In this document: piece by piece, positions 43,301 to 57,046 of the stretch | Layout: each line of letters starts with the position of its first letter | How positions within the stretch are numbered: position 1 is the stretch's first letter | Assembly (NCBI GenBank): GCA_034190875.2 | Contig: CM067354.1 | Location: forward strand, 72,517,617-72,581,616 | Source: Urechis unicinctus | Taxonomy: Eukaryota; Annelida; Polychaeta; Xenopneusta; Urechidae | DNA: 64,000 nucleotides | Direction of reading: 5' to 3' | Program-made: the position numbers and the translations under genes | Notes under the pieces: model-generated | Database searches by the model: none | Told to the model about the DNA's origin: nothing | Seen by the model: the letters and a program-made list of their open reading frames with translations, nothing else

Positions 43301-43540
43301 TGTCCGCATCCATTCTGATCATCAAAAAATAGCAATACACATGGAACTATTATGATGTTGCAGGACACGCGTTTCAACGTCTTGATGATAAGCTGGGCTA
43401 CTGGATACATATGAGATGAATTTAATATACTGGGTTACTGGTTCTTCTTTTGCAAGGTATTTGTAAAAGTCGGGAAAACCACACAACAAGCAGAGAACCA
43501 CAATTTGTATCTAACTGACTTGAGCATTGGCAACAAAGAC
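40376..43540. other. No recognisable gene
   Basis: Mixed AT-rich sequence with scattered short open frames. No domain, splice structure or repeat array was seen. Confidence 0.35.
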
Positions 43541-43787
<247 letters not shown>

Positions 43788-43788
<1 letters not shown>

Positions 43789-43998
43789 AGACACCCTTGG
43801 ACATTCCTACAGCACATATATAATAAATCATTTCGCGAGAGAGCATTATGGAAAGGTAATTAATCACTCCAATATATAGACAACACCCTTGGACATTCCT
43901 ACAGCACACATATGTCACCAACAAATGCGGGTAGCTCACAATAATAAATCATTTAGCGAGAGCATTATGGAAAGGTAATTAATCACTCCAATATATTA
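43788..43998. repeat. Tandem duplication of a unit of about 93-118 bp
   Basis: Copy 1 (43788-43880) and copy 2 (43881-43998) share ACACCCTTGGACATTCCTAC near their start and TTATGGAAAGGTAATTAATC near their end. Copy 2 has about 25 extra bases in the middle. Confidence 0.9.
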
Positions 43999-45059
43999 TT
44001 GAAAGCACCAAAAGCGTATATACACAGCATTCATATACACACAATATAGTGCCATATCATGATAAACCTCGGATGCATTATGGTGTTTAGATCTGAAGAA
44101 AATGTGACCAATCATACGTTACATTATGGTTAGGGAATGTATTCATTAATGCCTATGACACAGTTTTGGGTAATCTTAAATCATTGATACTCATATGAAC
44201 TACTGCTATTCTTTCTATGATCACCAAACTCACATTCATATAATGTTTGTGTCAAAGGGCAATAAAAAATACTTTCCTCAGCCAACTGTAATTTGGAAGT
44301 AGGTCCTGGCACAATCGCACTACAAATCGAAAATGCCAAATTGCATTTGGGAGCTAAATCCCACTATAGTATTTGACACCGAAAACTGTTTGTGATAATT
44401 CCATTAGCACTTCAATGTGTAGTAAACATTTTGGCTGCGAAGTGGTCGTTCTAAGTGAAAGGAAACAAAGGTGACAGAACTGCAGGTATTACCAGAAATA
44501 TATCGTGAATATAAATGCAATTACATGTGTCATGTGAAAAAAGAGCCGTTTAACAGGAGAGGATATTCCCCAACAGCACTAGTGATAGCGCTATCTTGCT
44601 TCTCTATCGTGTAACTCTAGCTATGAGTGGCCCTGCTTCGCTTGTAGCAAGTAAATGTTTGTTTGGTAACACTTTAGCAGTGACTACCTCAACACAATGA
44701 AAATATGATCCTCTTATGTTGAAAATGATGTTGTGCGACGACCGTATTATTCAGGTGCTATAAATTTCATCAGTACGCCTTTCTCTGTACAATGATCAGA
44801 ATCTCCATATAAGTCTATCAACGGTTTGTCAATCATCTAGTCATAATGACAACGAGACGAAATATCTGATTATATGTGTACAGGATTATCATACCGATAA
44901 TTATCCTGAGTGATTATTGTATGTCTGCAGGTGTAAGAATAGCTACAGGTTTCATAATGCATGAATGAACATCTACAGACTCCTGGTATTGTCTTTAATT
45001 TGGTTATTCTGTATATTTTAATGAGATGGGACTTAGGTGCTTTCGTTCATTTTAATATT
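43999..45059. other. No recognisable gene
   Basis: AT-rich intergenic sequence between the tandem duplication and the small dispersed element; nothing identifiable. Confidence 0.35.
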
Positions 45060-45255
45060 ATCGTCGCCTGATGACGGCGTTGTATTTCATGTGATTTCAA
45101 AGTCGCCTCACAGCTCAGTGAAGCTATAAACTCCATGGCAGCGGAAAGCCTCTGCAAAACGACATTGTTTCCGCTCTTATCAATAGCAGTGACGTCAGCT
45201 TTTTTTTCATATCGCGGTAGCACCACCTTACGACTGCAGTGTATTATAATCAGCC
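45060..45255 (+). repeat. Dispersed small element, copy 2 (compact)
   Basis: This is a compact version of the element at 12640-13080: ATCGTCGCCTGATGACGGCG, CAGCTCAGTGAAGCTATAAA, then AGCAGTGACGTCAGC and CGGTAGCACCACCTTACGAC. TGACGTCA lies at 45190-45197. It is SINE- or MITE-sized with no coding capacity. Confidence 0.65.
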
Positions 45256-47579
45256 ACTAGCTGTTTTCTTTGCTTATTCTACACTATTATACACTAGTTG
45301 CTACGGTTTTAATGGTATCAACCAGATACTTAACCTAACTATTACATTAATTGCAGAAAGTCAGATATGTGCGACACATTTCGTTTTAGCAATGTCTGAA
45401 ATGCATGAACAAATATTATTAGCATAGTGGCAAGTGAACGGTGATTTGTCACATTTTTAGAAGTGTTGTCTTGATATTCGGTGTAAATCTCGTCGTTGTT
45501 AAGATGAAAATCGAACTCAATCCTTGTATTAAATATTACGTTGCTTCAATCCTAAAAACAGGGCGCACCAACCTGCAAGAATATATTAGCACAACCGAAT
45601 CCCCTTCTTTCCAGTTTTGGTTTTGTATCATACAATTATGTAGTGACGAATATAAAAGACATGAGACAAAACGTAACGGTAATAATTAGTTAGGTATTTG
45701 GATAAAATGAGTCTTTGCTGTAGGTGTGTATGGGTTTCATCACTTTCTATGAATTATACGAATGACATTGTAGTTATAAATGTATTTATATAATATTAAT
45801 GAACATAAATGAAGTTACTTATTGATACGACTAATAGCTTAAACCATGCTTTAGGTACAATTGTAAGGTTTGGTGTACTACTAAACTGTCATTTCAAACG
45901 TCAACGTGACCTTGGGCATGAAATATGCTGATAATTCCAGCGAGGAAGTGGAATTGCAAATGGCATAAAGCTGTACGGTAATGGAAGGCATATCAAGGTA
46001 TTGTGTGAATGACAGTAATAAGATGGTAGACAAGGCACCGATACACCAGGCAAATACTCGATCCAACTCAACACTTGTAAAACCGAAAAATGCTCTCGGC
46101 ATAGTTGTATGTATGGTTTTTACAACAGTGTGAATATCACCACACCATTGGACACAAAACTCTGCCGATTTTGTCTTTGTTGACTTATGCTTGAAGCATT
46201 GATTTATGTTAAGTAAAGCATTATTTGCTTTGTGGTAAAACGTAACTACAGTTAATCCTTGTTACAAGCAGCACATGTGCCTTATGCCCATATTCAAACA
46301 ATGGATGAGGACAACGTAAATGTTGCAAATCAAACGAGTTAATAAATTCAATGTTTCTATTAATAACGTTGAGTAAACTAACCTCTAAATTTGCACATTC
46401 GTATGCGATTCATTCCAGCACTTTGTAATTTACTTAAAATTGTATTGTGTAACATGGTCAAACTTTTCAAAGCAAAATAGTCGATGTTGTATCGGCGAAC
46501 CTTCGACCAACTGGTAATGGGAGCAATATGACAAAGTATCATAACAGGATGACCAGCATGGAGCAATTCACATGTACAGGATGTGAGCAATATTTGACGC
46601 CTGTTAATATAATGACGTTGAAAACAATCGTTAAGTGTTGCAAATTTAACTTGTATAATTTGAATCAGGATTATAAATTTTAACATTACTGATATTCTCA
46701 AAAACGATATTCGCAAATCACCTTTGGTTTTTAATAAATCAGTGTGTGTTGTCGATCTAACTCGAGAGGATGAACGTCTAACTGCAGTTGTTTAGAACAT
46801 CCTTTTCACAAATATCTCATTTGTAATATATCTTGAACAACATTCTCTGTAGCTTTCATGCATTAACAGAAGACACTTAGAAGGTTACAATGGCAAATAG
46901 TGGGTTCATAGACTAGCTGGGGCTTTTTCAACCGAATAGGGGAAAGGGAGACCATACTATAGCAAAAAAATTGCTATACAAGACTGCTGCTGCCCACACA
47001 CTGTTGTACAGTAACGAAAGCTATTCTAGTCTTTTTGCACCAATGTTCAACTATGACGGGGATTCAGATGGTTTAGCTATTAGAAAACTCCGCTTCCGAG
47101 AGAGGGGTTATAATACTGATGCTTTTGTTTCTAAGGATTCCTTAGGATTTACGGGAAACAAGTTGTTTTTCGTGATTATGAACAGAAACTTGATACACAT
47201 ATGGTTTTGCTTGGAAGACGGTAGAGCTTACAAATCGTAATCGTAAAACAACGAACTGTCCGAGCATTGTTTTGAATCAAAGTTTTGTTGAAGCCCCTGA
47301 TTTGATGTATTACATGCGACTTGCAAATGCAAAGATGCAACTTAACCAAAACAATGTTATCACGATAAAGCTCTTCAGACTCACTGCAGGAAATACATTG
47401 TTCAACTTCTACAATGACCTTGTGTTGATAATACATTCGTTGAAGCTCCTTAGATAAGCAAGCTGCTACGTTTGCACCCACTTGAAGCAAGATACTGCAG
47501 CTGCCATTCTATAAGAGGGTCATCCCTGCGTCACAGATTACAACGCATCACAATCATTATCATATTGTAGCTCCGAGCT
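45256..47579. other. No recognisable gene
   Basis: The longest open frames (46378-46716 minus, 46971-47240 plus, 47176-47490 minus) show no domain I recognise. They overlap on opposite strands, so none is called. Confidence 0.35.
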
Positions 47580-50500
47580 TCGCAAATTTGTTGATTATGT
47601 CAAGCGAATACTTGTTGTTAAGATCTCCAAAAACATGAACTCAAGGTCCGTTACGACTTATATCAATGGGTATTTTTTTCACGAACGATTAACACGTCTG
47701 TATAAGTTCAATCAGATGGTGAGAACCGTCATTCTAATTAGATATGAGAAACTTGCATAAGCATAATCCCAATATATGTCAATAGCGGATATTCGTATTT
47801 TCACATGTTATCATCATAAATTTCATGGGTTCCTTGCCAAGAGTGATTGTAAGAACAATTGTCGCCAGTGAATATGTGGTTGCAACGCGCAACTTGTTTC
47901 ATGCTTGTCTTTGGAAACTATATATGTCATTTATTTCGTTGTTAGGTCACATTTCATTCTCCATGTTGACTATGGTTTGGATGGCCATGTCCTCAGATTC
48001 ATAAAATATTTATAAAAAGCTAAAATGGTGTATAATAGTGCTCGGGCAGTGGCAGTCTCTCATGTATAATTTGTCATTTTGTATTTGCAAATCATAGACA
48101 GCCACTCTAATATTGTAAAATTGCCGACAAAACAATGACATAAACATGTAATGATCAGTGTTTTTCTTCGTAGCATTTGAGGCGCAATTTTGGTACTATG
48201 AGTGTTAAGGGTATGGAGTCTCACGTATGATGTACCTTATCAGTCACATTAAAAATACGATCAAAAACAATTGAGCAAAATAACAGTCCATCCTTTATAT
48301 CGACCACGGTAAGTTCATGTATATGTACACAAATACATAATGTTGCATTTACCTCATGTATATAGCTTCTATGTACATATCGTAAGCAAGGTGGTAATAC
48401 CAGCGGTTTTCATAATGACATAAAACATGTCACAAAACATATGTCCGTTTCGATGTCTTCAGCTAAACAAGATTAATAATGAGTCACTATGAAGCAAAGA
48501 ATGGCTGGTTGATTGACACGATATGGACACTATAGCAAACGATGCCAGGAGTGTTGCGCTCCCACATTCCTCAATTGAATTACAGGGAAATCCTTTTCAG
48601 TCGCTACATAAGTAAACCGGCGCGCATAAACACACTTATTTGCCTCCACATTTCCATATCATTAATATCAAATAGGTATACAAAATGGAGCCTAGGTGTA
48701 TTCCTTACTATGCATCCATACCCTTGTATTTTCTATAAGTTAACATTACAAAAACCAGGAACTAGCGCAAGGGGATTTCAATGATGGTGCGGTGGTAAAG
48801 CAATAATGTTATGTACACTTTATTTTGAGCTCGTCAGCACTATGTCATCTATACATCGTTACATGCTTATACCTCATTGTCATTACACTAGATAACGACA
48901 TGGATGAACAGCCAATTGGAATGATGTAAGTAAGATTCAGAAAGTTTTCACAAATGCAGACAAACGCCAACACTACTATTGCTAAATTTATCCAGTTACC
49001 ATATTTGCATTTTCCCAAACATTAATCATGGTGATTTGTTGAGGATTCGATGATAAACACCTCAGGTGCGTCACCTGACATTCGTTAGAGCACCAGATGC
49101 ACGGCACCTGACACTGACCAAATACGTGTCACTAACACCATACTTCAACACAAAAACGACAAACGGAAATTGCTGTTTGAATATGGATTTATTTCCAGGA
49201 AATTACGCGCGATGCCGATTCCCTCGTCGGATACATATAATAAATCATGCGACATTGATTTCAATTATTACGCCTGCGTTAACCATATAAAGCAAATGTT
49301 CTCTACTCATGTCGTTATATAAATCATAGGGAAGTGAAAACATCATAGGACTTTGCCATCAGCACAAGCAATCTGGAACTCACATCTAGAAAAGTAACGG
49401 TTTTTGGCTAAAATTGGATTGAAACACATCCTTCACGTAGCCTACTGTGAATACCAATCGATTACTAAAAAAGAAAGATGTTTTCACCAGTGTGTTGAAC
49501 TGTGGTGGTTATAATATTGGTGATCTGAGGATGGCTGCCTGTTTATGCCATCAAGATAGCTATCACCATATGCGGTATTTACCGCATTCCTGTATGACAT
49601 CTTGATTTAATTATTTAAATGATAGGTTCCGAATGAGTCAAACATCGCAATAACCTTATTTATTTTACCATTTTCCGCAACATGAATTAATCTAGCCACA
49701 ATTAACGCAAACTCGTGACTGCGTTAGTTACAACATTCATCCTTGAGCTGGTTATTAAAATAAATTCGATTCTACAGTGATCTAATCAGCATGCTTTGAA
49801 GTACGCATCAATCTCATGCTAACGTGGTCATAGTGATCGGTGTTATGAATGCAATGGTTTGGATCATATCGCATGCATACTGATGGGGTGGTCGACTATA
49901 TGCATCAAAGGAGCAACACAACCTGTCTGCAAATTACGACAGTCACTGCACTTCTCAAAGGCTACGATATGTAGGGATTAACTTGCAACACATTCACACA
50001 CATCGTTTGTGCATTAGCGCAGCTTAATGTTGTTAAGCAATGGTACCAAGAGCGGTGCATTTTTAATCGTCACGTTAAGTGGTATCGTTTAATCATTCTC
50101 CATCTTTTATTTTGATTACAAGAAAGTAAAAGAACTCTTTGTGGGTTGGTGTAAACTATAGTGGATTGTTGTACACATCTTTGTGATTATGTCGACCAGC
50201 TAGGTCAGTGTCGTCCATAACGAGATGAAAGCTAATGCACCTTACAATATTCCCCAACCATCATTATAACATCGCATATGTAACCATTTTGTGTGAATAT
50301 AATACTGTCCGGTCCCCTTGTGGGGCATAAATGACGTTATTTTCTGAGACATTTCACCGGAAACCGAAATGAATAAATTAAATATATCCTTCCCTGTACA
50401 ACAAGCTTTGACATATGGATTCTGCCCGGGAGGAGCTGTTCAGGATGTTATGATCAAATGTCTGTCTCTTCGTCCTCAGCAATAAAGCCATCTCCTGCTG

Positions 50501-52410
50501 TTCTCATTTGAAGCCACAGCACCCATTCCGCTTCTATAGGAATCATCAAGGGCAAAGTGGAACTGTCTTAATGCAAATATACATTATTTTGAACGATAAT
50601 TCCCCAAAAAGCCAGATATGCATATGATTTCTCACGCTCACACAGATAGAAGTATCACTTTGTTCATTACTGTGACTAAGCTAAGGACTGGCTCCCAACA
50701 GCTTTACTGCAATATTGCTACCAGTAAGAGAATCGTTGGCCTGAGGGAGCAACACATTCTGAGTTGTGGCTATACACATTCACTACGGACATGCGATTAG
50801 CATTGGCAATTTACATTGGTCTTTTGCAAGCACAAATGCCTCCTGAATAGTCAAGACGCTCAAAATAGCACTACGTGGAATGTGTTTGTTTGGATTTCAT
50901 TGCATCATAGGATTGACTGATTGTGTTATTAAGAAACTTATCAAGGTGACGAAAATGTCCACAGTTACGATTTATATTGGTGTCACAAATCTTCATCTGA
51001 CCGGTAATGTTCCGAGCCACGTTCTGCCACAAACAACGTTGGCTGACATCTGGTAACGGCACGGAGACAATCACCAGAGCCCCTGGGGGTCGCAACATTA
51101 TCTTCCCAATCTATTTAAATTAACTGTTATTCTAGCTTTTGTAATGATTGTAGTGACTTCTCTGGTGACTGTTTATATTGGCTGAACGGGGCAATACAGC
51201 CAGACATATTCTAAATGTGCAGGTGGAATTATTTGGCTGGATCGAGTCCAAGAGTTAAAACACAGCGGCATTTTGCTTCCTTCGGACAATAGTGTGTATA
51301 CCTGATGTGTTGTTTGTTTCGTATATATTCAGTCTAGGATAGACTATTGACATGTGCTATCATTGTACATTAAAAAAAATCAATCCAGGACAGATTGGCA
51401 TTATCACTCATTGTATTTGTCAATAATAACCTACTTGCTATTCTCTATTGCTGTTATCTATAGATAGCATTTTGAAAGTCATAGTAAGTAATATATATAA
51501 TATATGAATTATACTCCATGCAAGACAATAACGTAAGCTGCTTCCTATTTAATGACAAAACTATTTGAACCATGTACGTGAAGTGGTTTTGACGGTGTTG
51601 TTATATTATGATGCCATTATTTCTATAATTAGTCTCCCTAGAGGCACCTACCTTTGGATAAATGCCGAAAGTGTGAGGGTATGAAAGGTTTTTTCCTCTG
51701 TCACGAACGTCAACTTAGATATCCTATCTATATATTCCATTTGTCATTAATTTCTCAGTGCAGTTTGTCTGCGATCAATATCCATAGCTTTTGTCTTGGT
51801 AGCGCATATAAACGCACATATTATCGCATTTTATGTTTTATACCAGGTTTGATGAGGAAGATGTGCAGATAGTAAGGATAACATTATTACCTGTTAATAA
51901 AAAAAATTTGGTACGATAAAACTACTTGTATTTCCATACTTCTATTTGCATTCAGGTAACTGCTTGCCCTATTAGGCTAAGGATTAACATAATCGTCTAC
52001 AAAATGTTATATCACTCATTTGAACTTAGCAAAGCTGGATTGTTTGTGAGAACCAGTTAAATATACATATTAAATCCATAATGAGGCAACATAATGATTA
52101 ATACTGCAGTATACATTTATATATGCAATGCAATCGATCAAAAAGATTCAACAAATAATCTGAATTCCCTGATAATATTAATTGAATCTTCTTTTGAAAA
52201 AAAACATATACATTACGTATATTGTAAATAACCATGCACTGGGCACCGCCATTTCACCATTAGCTGCTACTCATGAACCAGTGGATTCGTATGTTGCACA
52301 TAACTGCGAAATTATAGCAGGTCCACGCATGTGTTTTGTTAATTGGTGCAAATCGTACGACTTGTGACGAAGACCCACAGGCATTTTGTTTTATGCAGGC
52401 AATGTGCGTA
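47580..52410 (-). repeat. Right outer inverted-duplication arm
   Basis: This is the inverted partner of 1-5270, slightly shorter overall. It preserves a 75-codon minus-strand open frame at 50871-51098 that is broken in the left copy. Homology fades beyond about 47580 on the inner side. On the outer side it runs to about 52410, where the left partner is cut by the window edge, so the duplication may extend further outside the window. Confidence 0.88.
50871..51098 (-). CDS. Unidentified 75-residue open frame in the right outer arm
   Basis: The reading frame begins MLRPPGALVIVSVPLPDVSQ and continues to a conserved block around GQMKICDTNINRNCGHF. The left-arm homologue at 285-520 keeps recognisable similarity in the same order, for example GQMKIYDTNINHNCGHF. 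It has a TAA at 342-344 and a frameshift. I do not recognise the family. The opening LRPPGALVIVSVP loosely resembles a late strand of a SAM-dependent methyltransferase, but that is only a superficial likeness. It could be one exon of a larger gene or a chance open frame; divergence between copies includes many amino-acid changes. Confidence 0.25.
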   Translation of the reverse strand: MLRPPGALVIVSVPLPDVSQRCLWQNVARNITGQMKICDTNINRNCGHFRHLDKFLNNTISQSYDAMKSKQTHST

Positions 52411-54734
52411 TTTAAACCTTATCTCTAACAACTCGCCCTATATTGTATACAGCAATGACATGGAAGTTATATTGAATTGGATATGTGGGGCCAGTCGTGG
52501 GTAGTTATACTCCGATGCCGGTCGAAAGAATTGAAGTCGATATAAAGACGTTGCGAATAGCCGATATTTTCCTGCAAATGTCTTTACTACAGATTGGATC
52601 ATTCAATACCAATCCAATCACCGATGTAATAGGTATTTTGGTAGATATTACTCCCACTAGCAGTCGCCCTATTTATTAATGTACAGTAGTGTCAATGAGC
52701 GCAGGCGAAAACCCAATTTCCAGGTGAAGAGATTTTCATAAGCTAGGCAAGTATCTATATCCATGCCTTCGGCGAAATGATGACAAATGCCAACTGAAGT
52801 GACACTTCTGTCAATAGGTGTAATATTTACGATGATAGCTACAGAAAGTAGCAGCTCGATTACATGGCATGACGCTGACCAGCAGGCATTATCCGTTGAC
52901 GCGGTATAGATGTTGGGAAATTGCGTATATACACTTGACAAACACACACTATGATGGAAGCAACAGAAATAGCCATACCTTGGTCATACGGAATGATAAT
53001 TACAATTAAGGAGCCCAACCTGATACATGGCATCGTGCGCAGCACTATAGCTGCTAACAACAGCAGCTACAGCCACCAGAAGCCGGATTGCCCAGCGCAC
53101 AGTCCATCAAAGAATGTATCTAGTTAGACCAGTGTTCTAATGATTAATAGACTGAACGGTTGTTATAGTTACGGACAAATATCATAAAAGCGGGATTAAG
53201 CAGTAGATATTGCTTATCTGTAAAATTGATCAATATGCGACTGCTGGATATATATTTTCATTATTTTAAAGTATGCATGCGTATTCGAAGCATTCTTATT
53301 CAACAGATATCACAGGGAGAACGCTTTTTATCAAGCAAATGCCATCAATCGTATTTACAGATTACGCCATTGCGCGCTCTCGCGATATTGTTGATAGACG
53401 CTCATCACAACAATAACCAATCACAGACAGCAGAAGATGCAATAATTATTCCGAGGAGCAAACAAAGTTGCATTAATTACCTTTTACTTTTGTTTACACG
53501 CTTCACGTCTGTCGTGATTTCCAGCGCTGACCACGATTAATGAGCTTCCTCAATTAGTATAAAGCAGCATCGTAACATAACATTGCTACGAGAGATATCT
53601 TTCGATTACGCCCATAAATATTTCCTATCTACCCTTATCGAGAACTCAGTTCCGTTTTCCTGTCGGCATTAGCGCGCCAATAGCTCCATTTAGTCTAGCT
53701 AAAGTCAGATTGTGACGAGATTATGCTGCTGATGTAACAACATCATACTTGCCTAGTCGCAAGTTAACACGTACCATTCCATAGGCGACGTAGCCTCGCA
53801 AAATCTAAGCAGATGCTCATACTCTGGAATCCGGTTAACCTTCAGTTTAGCTTTCATTGTGGTCATGAATGTGCTACTTGCCTAAACGCATCGCATATTG
53901 ACGGAACCCGCGATGAAGATATGATAAACGATGGAAAACAAGAAACGGCGCCAGGTGCATTGTAGATGGCGGGTGTGTGAGTGTGTCAAGTAAGGGAAGA
54001 TGTTTGGTAGATGGTGCTCCCATCGGTTGGACGATGGATGATATTGCCATATTATTGTCAATCGTATTTGTCTACGCGAGACAAATTCAGTGACGTATGT
54101 AACAGTCGGCGAAATCAGATTAGGAGTTGTTTGTTACAGACTATTTGAAATATGAGGAGTTGTTTGTTCCAGGAGGAGGCTGTTTTCCTTGGGTTAATCA
54201 ATATGATCAGTTACCTAAATAGACAAAACGGTATCTACTGGATTATCTGACCTTGCCGCGCTCATTAATGGCCTCCACTCGCCATCCGACCGGTCCGGCG
54301 TTGCTTAGGAACCAATGAGAACACTGATGTGACAACCATAGGTTCAACTCGTCCCGTGTACAGATGCACAATAATCGCTTTCATCTCATCAGACGATAAT
54401 TGCTTGCCGTTGAAGTCAGCTAAACAAGCGGAGTAATCTGTGAGTCTTGCAAAGTGGTGCATGATGTAGAACAACACGAAGCAGCGTAGCAACCGCAGCA
54501 TTTCGGTACGCCACAATCCATCTATCAGTGCAAAGTACGATACCAGCCATTGGAATTGAAGCAATTGTATTTTGGACATCTTGCGCGTTCACAAGAGAAC
54601 ATTATCATACTCAACGAATGCCAAAGAAAAAATGTGTCATAACCACGACATTTCTCAATTTTAAAGTGAAAATATTTTGCTACAGTTACAAAAACATCTT
54701 CATTTTGCTTTTATGGCCATGGGTCATAGCTAAC
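52411..54734. other. Unassigned sequence beyond the right outer arm
   Basis: Two minus-strand readings look slightly protein-like: 53060-52700 (YTASTDNACWSASCHVIELL, VGICHHFAEGMDI) and 54579-54265. Neither has a recognised family or supported splice sites. The latter includes KQLSSDEMKAIIVHLYTGRV, which distantly recalls the end of a BTB domain. Confidence 0.3.
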
Positions 54735-55717
54735 GACAGGATCTACCTCTTCCACCGGTCTTTAATTGTAAGGCCCTAATAGCTGTGGACCAAGAAGGCG
54801 AAACTTATTCGCCAGCTATCAGTTTTGATTGCGGCCTCTGCGTCCTCAATAGACACCTCGACACCTCGACGATGTCATTGAGAACGAACACCTCCGTATG
54901 GCCTTTGCCTGGTATAAGTAGTTTGACGGTAGAGGCACCAGCGAGTCTGCATAGCTCGTCTTTTGTTTCTGTAGTAGAGGTATTTTTGGATCCGCCACCA
55001 TTCTGGACGCATATAGATATGAGGTATTTCGGGGTCTACCCCTTTCTGTAGGCTTCTAAGTATGAGGTATTTTGGGGGCCATCCCTTCACGATTCGATCC
55101 CAACCCAGGAAGTGGTTGAGGGCATTTCGCATCTCCTGACACTGGACCTTGTCGGAGTTGATACAGAGGAACTCCTTGAGGGCTTTGAAGGTGTCGGCCT
55201 TTGCCCTGTAGTCGAATGTGACCTCCTTATAATACATCTTTTCTCTGAGCCAGTCGAGTGGTAGCTTTTCTGTGATTCGTGCTGGCTGGCCCTAGTCGCC
55301 ACGTGATTCTAAAAAATCCAAGAAGGTCTGCAGGTTTGCGTGTGGTACTGGGCAGACGACGTATCATGCGTGGGATGTAATTCGTGCCCATGCGCTCTGG
55401 TGTCCACTCTTCCTCACCTCCTCACCAAAGGAAGGTATAATAGATCTGGGCCCGACTCCTCTGTGACGCATCACCTTGGCCAGGCGGAAGGTAGGTGTTA
55501 ACACTATATTATTTCTTCCCTGGAAGAGCTCGATGGTGCGAGTGCCTATTCCACTCCAGCCACCTGCGTTGAGATAGATGAGCTGGTGACTAGTCAATGA
55601 ATCGCTGTGGAGTGGCGCGTTGCTGGGCTCCACCGGGCGGTGTCTGTCTAGTGGCTGGGAGAATATGGAGCGTGATCTGTTGGCAGGTACAGTTACAGTA
55701 GGCTGAGGGCACACCAT
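54735..55717 (-). pseudogene. Superfamily-1 (PIF1/RecD-like) helicase relic in a GC-richer segment
   Basis: Minus-strand readings in several frames follow one helicase from Walker A to its C-terminal motif. Near 55575-55500 there is LIYLNAGGWSGIGTRTIELF, where the expected GxGGSGKT P-loop is mutated and its Lys is lost. This is followed by a strand ending VLTPTFRLAKVMR. Around 55260-55100 there is REKMYYKEVTFDYRAKADTF and VQCQEMRNALNHFLGWDRIV. At about 54895-54870 the frame reads EVFVLNDIVEVS. At 54800-54765 there is VHS, Tyr, TAG and GLTI, where the VHSSQGLTI motif is expected. There are at least two frameshifts and one nonsense change. It is probably derived from a mobile or virus-like element. 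I do not recognise the exact parent. Confidence 0.65.
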
Positions 55718-56535
55718 GGAGGTATGTGTTGATTGCTAATTTTATTTTGTATTTCAATTGATTCTTATATTAAGCTGCTTAATGAGAAGCAGACATGTTC
55801 ACTGTTTAAATACTTGGTTTGAAGTTATCTATTCATTTAATAATGAAGGGCGTTTTGACAAAGATGGCTGCCGGTTAGGAAAGTTATGTTATGACGAAAT
55901 AAGTGGGCAGTATTACGCGCGATGCTGTTACCATATGTAGGTCTATTAATATCTGCACAGTATGCCGGCTGCTTACTTATCTTGGTTACAAGGAGTTCTT
56001 GGTTGCCAAGGAGTTATGGCATTTCATTTTTGTCCTGCCTTGGTGGTTTGAGTGCAGTGTGCGTAGCAGCTCAACCTCCTATCACAACCGACTGACCATG
56101 TTGTCTCTGCCATACCCCTGTCTTCGGCCCCAACAGTGGCTACTGTCCGTTTAATAATCCTTGTATGATGCTACCATCAGAATGTGTTGGAGGAGGAGAT
56201 AGCTTTGGGATGGTTGAGTATTCCTTTCCTTATATGGATGCAGTAAAGCCAATTTGTTTGGTATAAAAGATCCAATGAACTTACACATTCCTAACACACA
56301 CTCGTTTCCGGATTATACTGAAAATCAACCAACATTAGTTCAAGACGGAGTCCTTCGTTTACCTGCGCACTCTTAAGCTGTGTTGGTAAATCAGAAGTAA
56401 AAAGGAACACGCAATAAAAGAACAGCTAACAAAATATCCAAGCCTTACCCTTTGGCGTGATAGTATGAAGTACACAGGAGACAGCTTATACACATCACTT
56501 GCGATAATCATGTATGCACTCAGTGACCTAAGCCT
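55718..56535. other. AT-rich stretch between two GC-richer segments
   Basis: No domain recognised on either strand. Confidence 0.3.
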
Positions 56536-57040
56536 TGACGTTGGCGAGCTTTTGTAACGCTCTTGTAGCTCGGACGCTGTCTGTGGCCACGCGCAATTGT
56601 TGGGGCTACAGTGCTGAAGCATGGTGACGAGGTGGATGTGGGCCTAGGCCAGCATGCTGACTCGCAGGTAGGCATACTGTATCGCTCCCACCAGGGTACA
56701 ACTCTGCCTGGTATCTCCCTACAAGTTGTCCGGCTCACCTGGGTCCATCATAAGCCTGTGGATAAGACTTTTGCAGTCAGTCCCTTTGTGTGAACTTGCC
56801 AATGATGCTGCAGCTCTGGTCCCGGTCGCCTGGAAGCCACACGGCCTCGCGTTTGCCCAAGAACACAATAGCCTCGTGCCGCTGCAGGTGAACGGGCAGG
56901 CCTGTCTCGCCCAGGAAGGTAATCAACACAGTGGGAGCCTAGTCCTGCTCCGCAAAGTAGTTGCGAAACCAGGCAGCGAATTGGTGTATACCCGCCAGGA
57001 ACTCCTTCACTGCGTCAATTCGGTGGTGATGTCATACATA
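56536..57040 (-). other. GC-richer coding-like segment, unidentified
   Basis: The base composition is clearly richer in G+C than its flanks. Minus-strand frames read protein-like stretches such as LAGIHQFAAWFRNYFAEQD, PTVLITFLGETGLPVHLQRH and EAIVFLGKREAVWLPGDRD, with stops and frame changes between them. The plus strand is also open in places (56726-57082). It may belong to the same inserted element as the helicase relic 0.8 kb away. I cannot assign a function. Confidence 0.35.
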
Positions 57041-57046
57041 TTAAAC

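Noticed and set aside
52669..53060. Cys-containing, secreted-looking minus-strand readings beyond the right outer arm
   Set aside because: No start codon with a signal peptide in the same frame and no recognised family.
54265..54579. Minus-strand frame with a faint BTB-like ending (HLYTGRVE)
   Set aside because: Only a few residues resemble the domain; no core motif and no exons around it.
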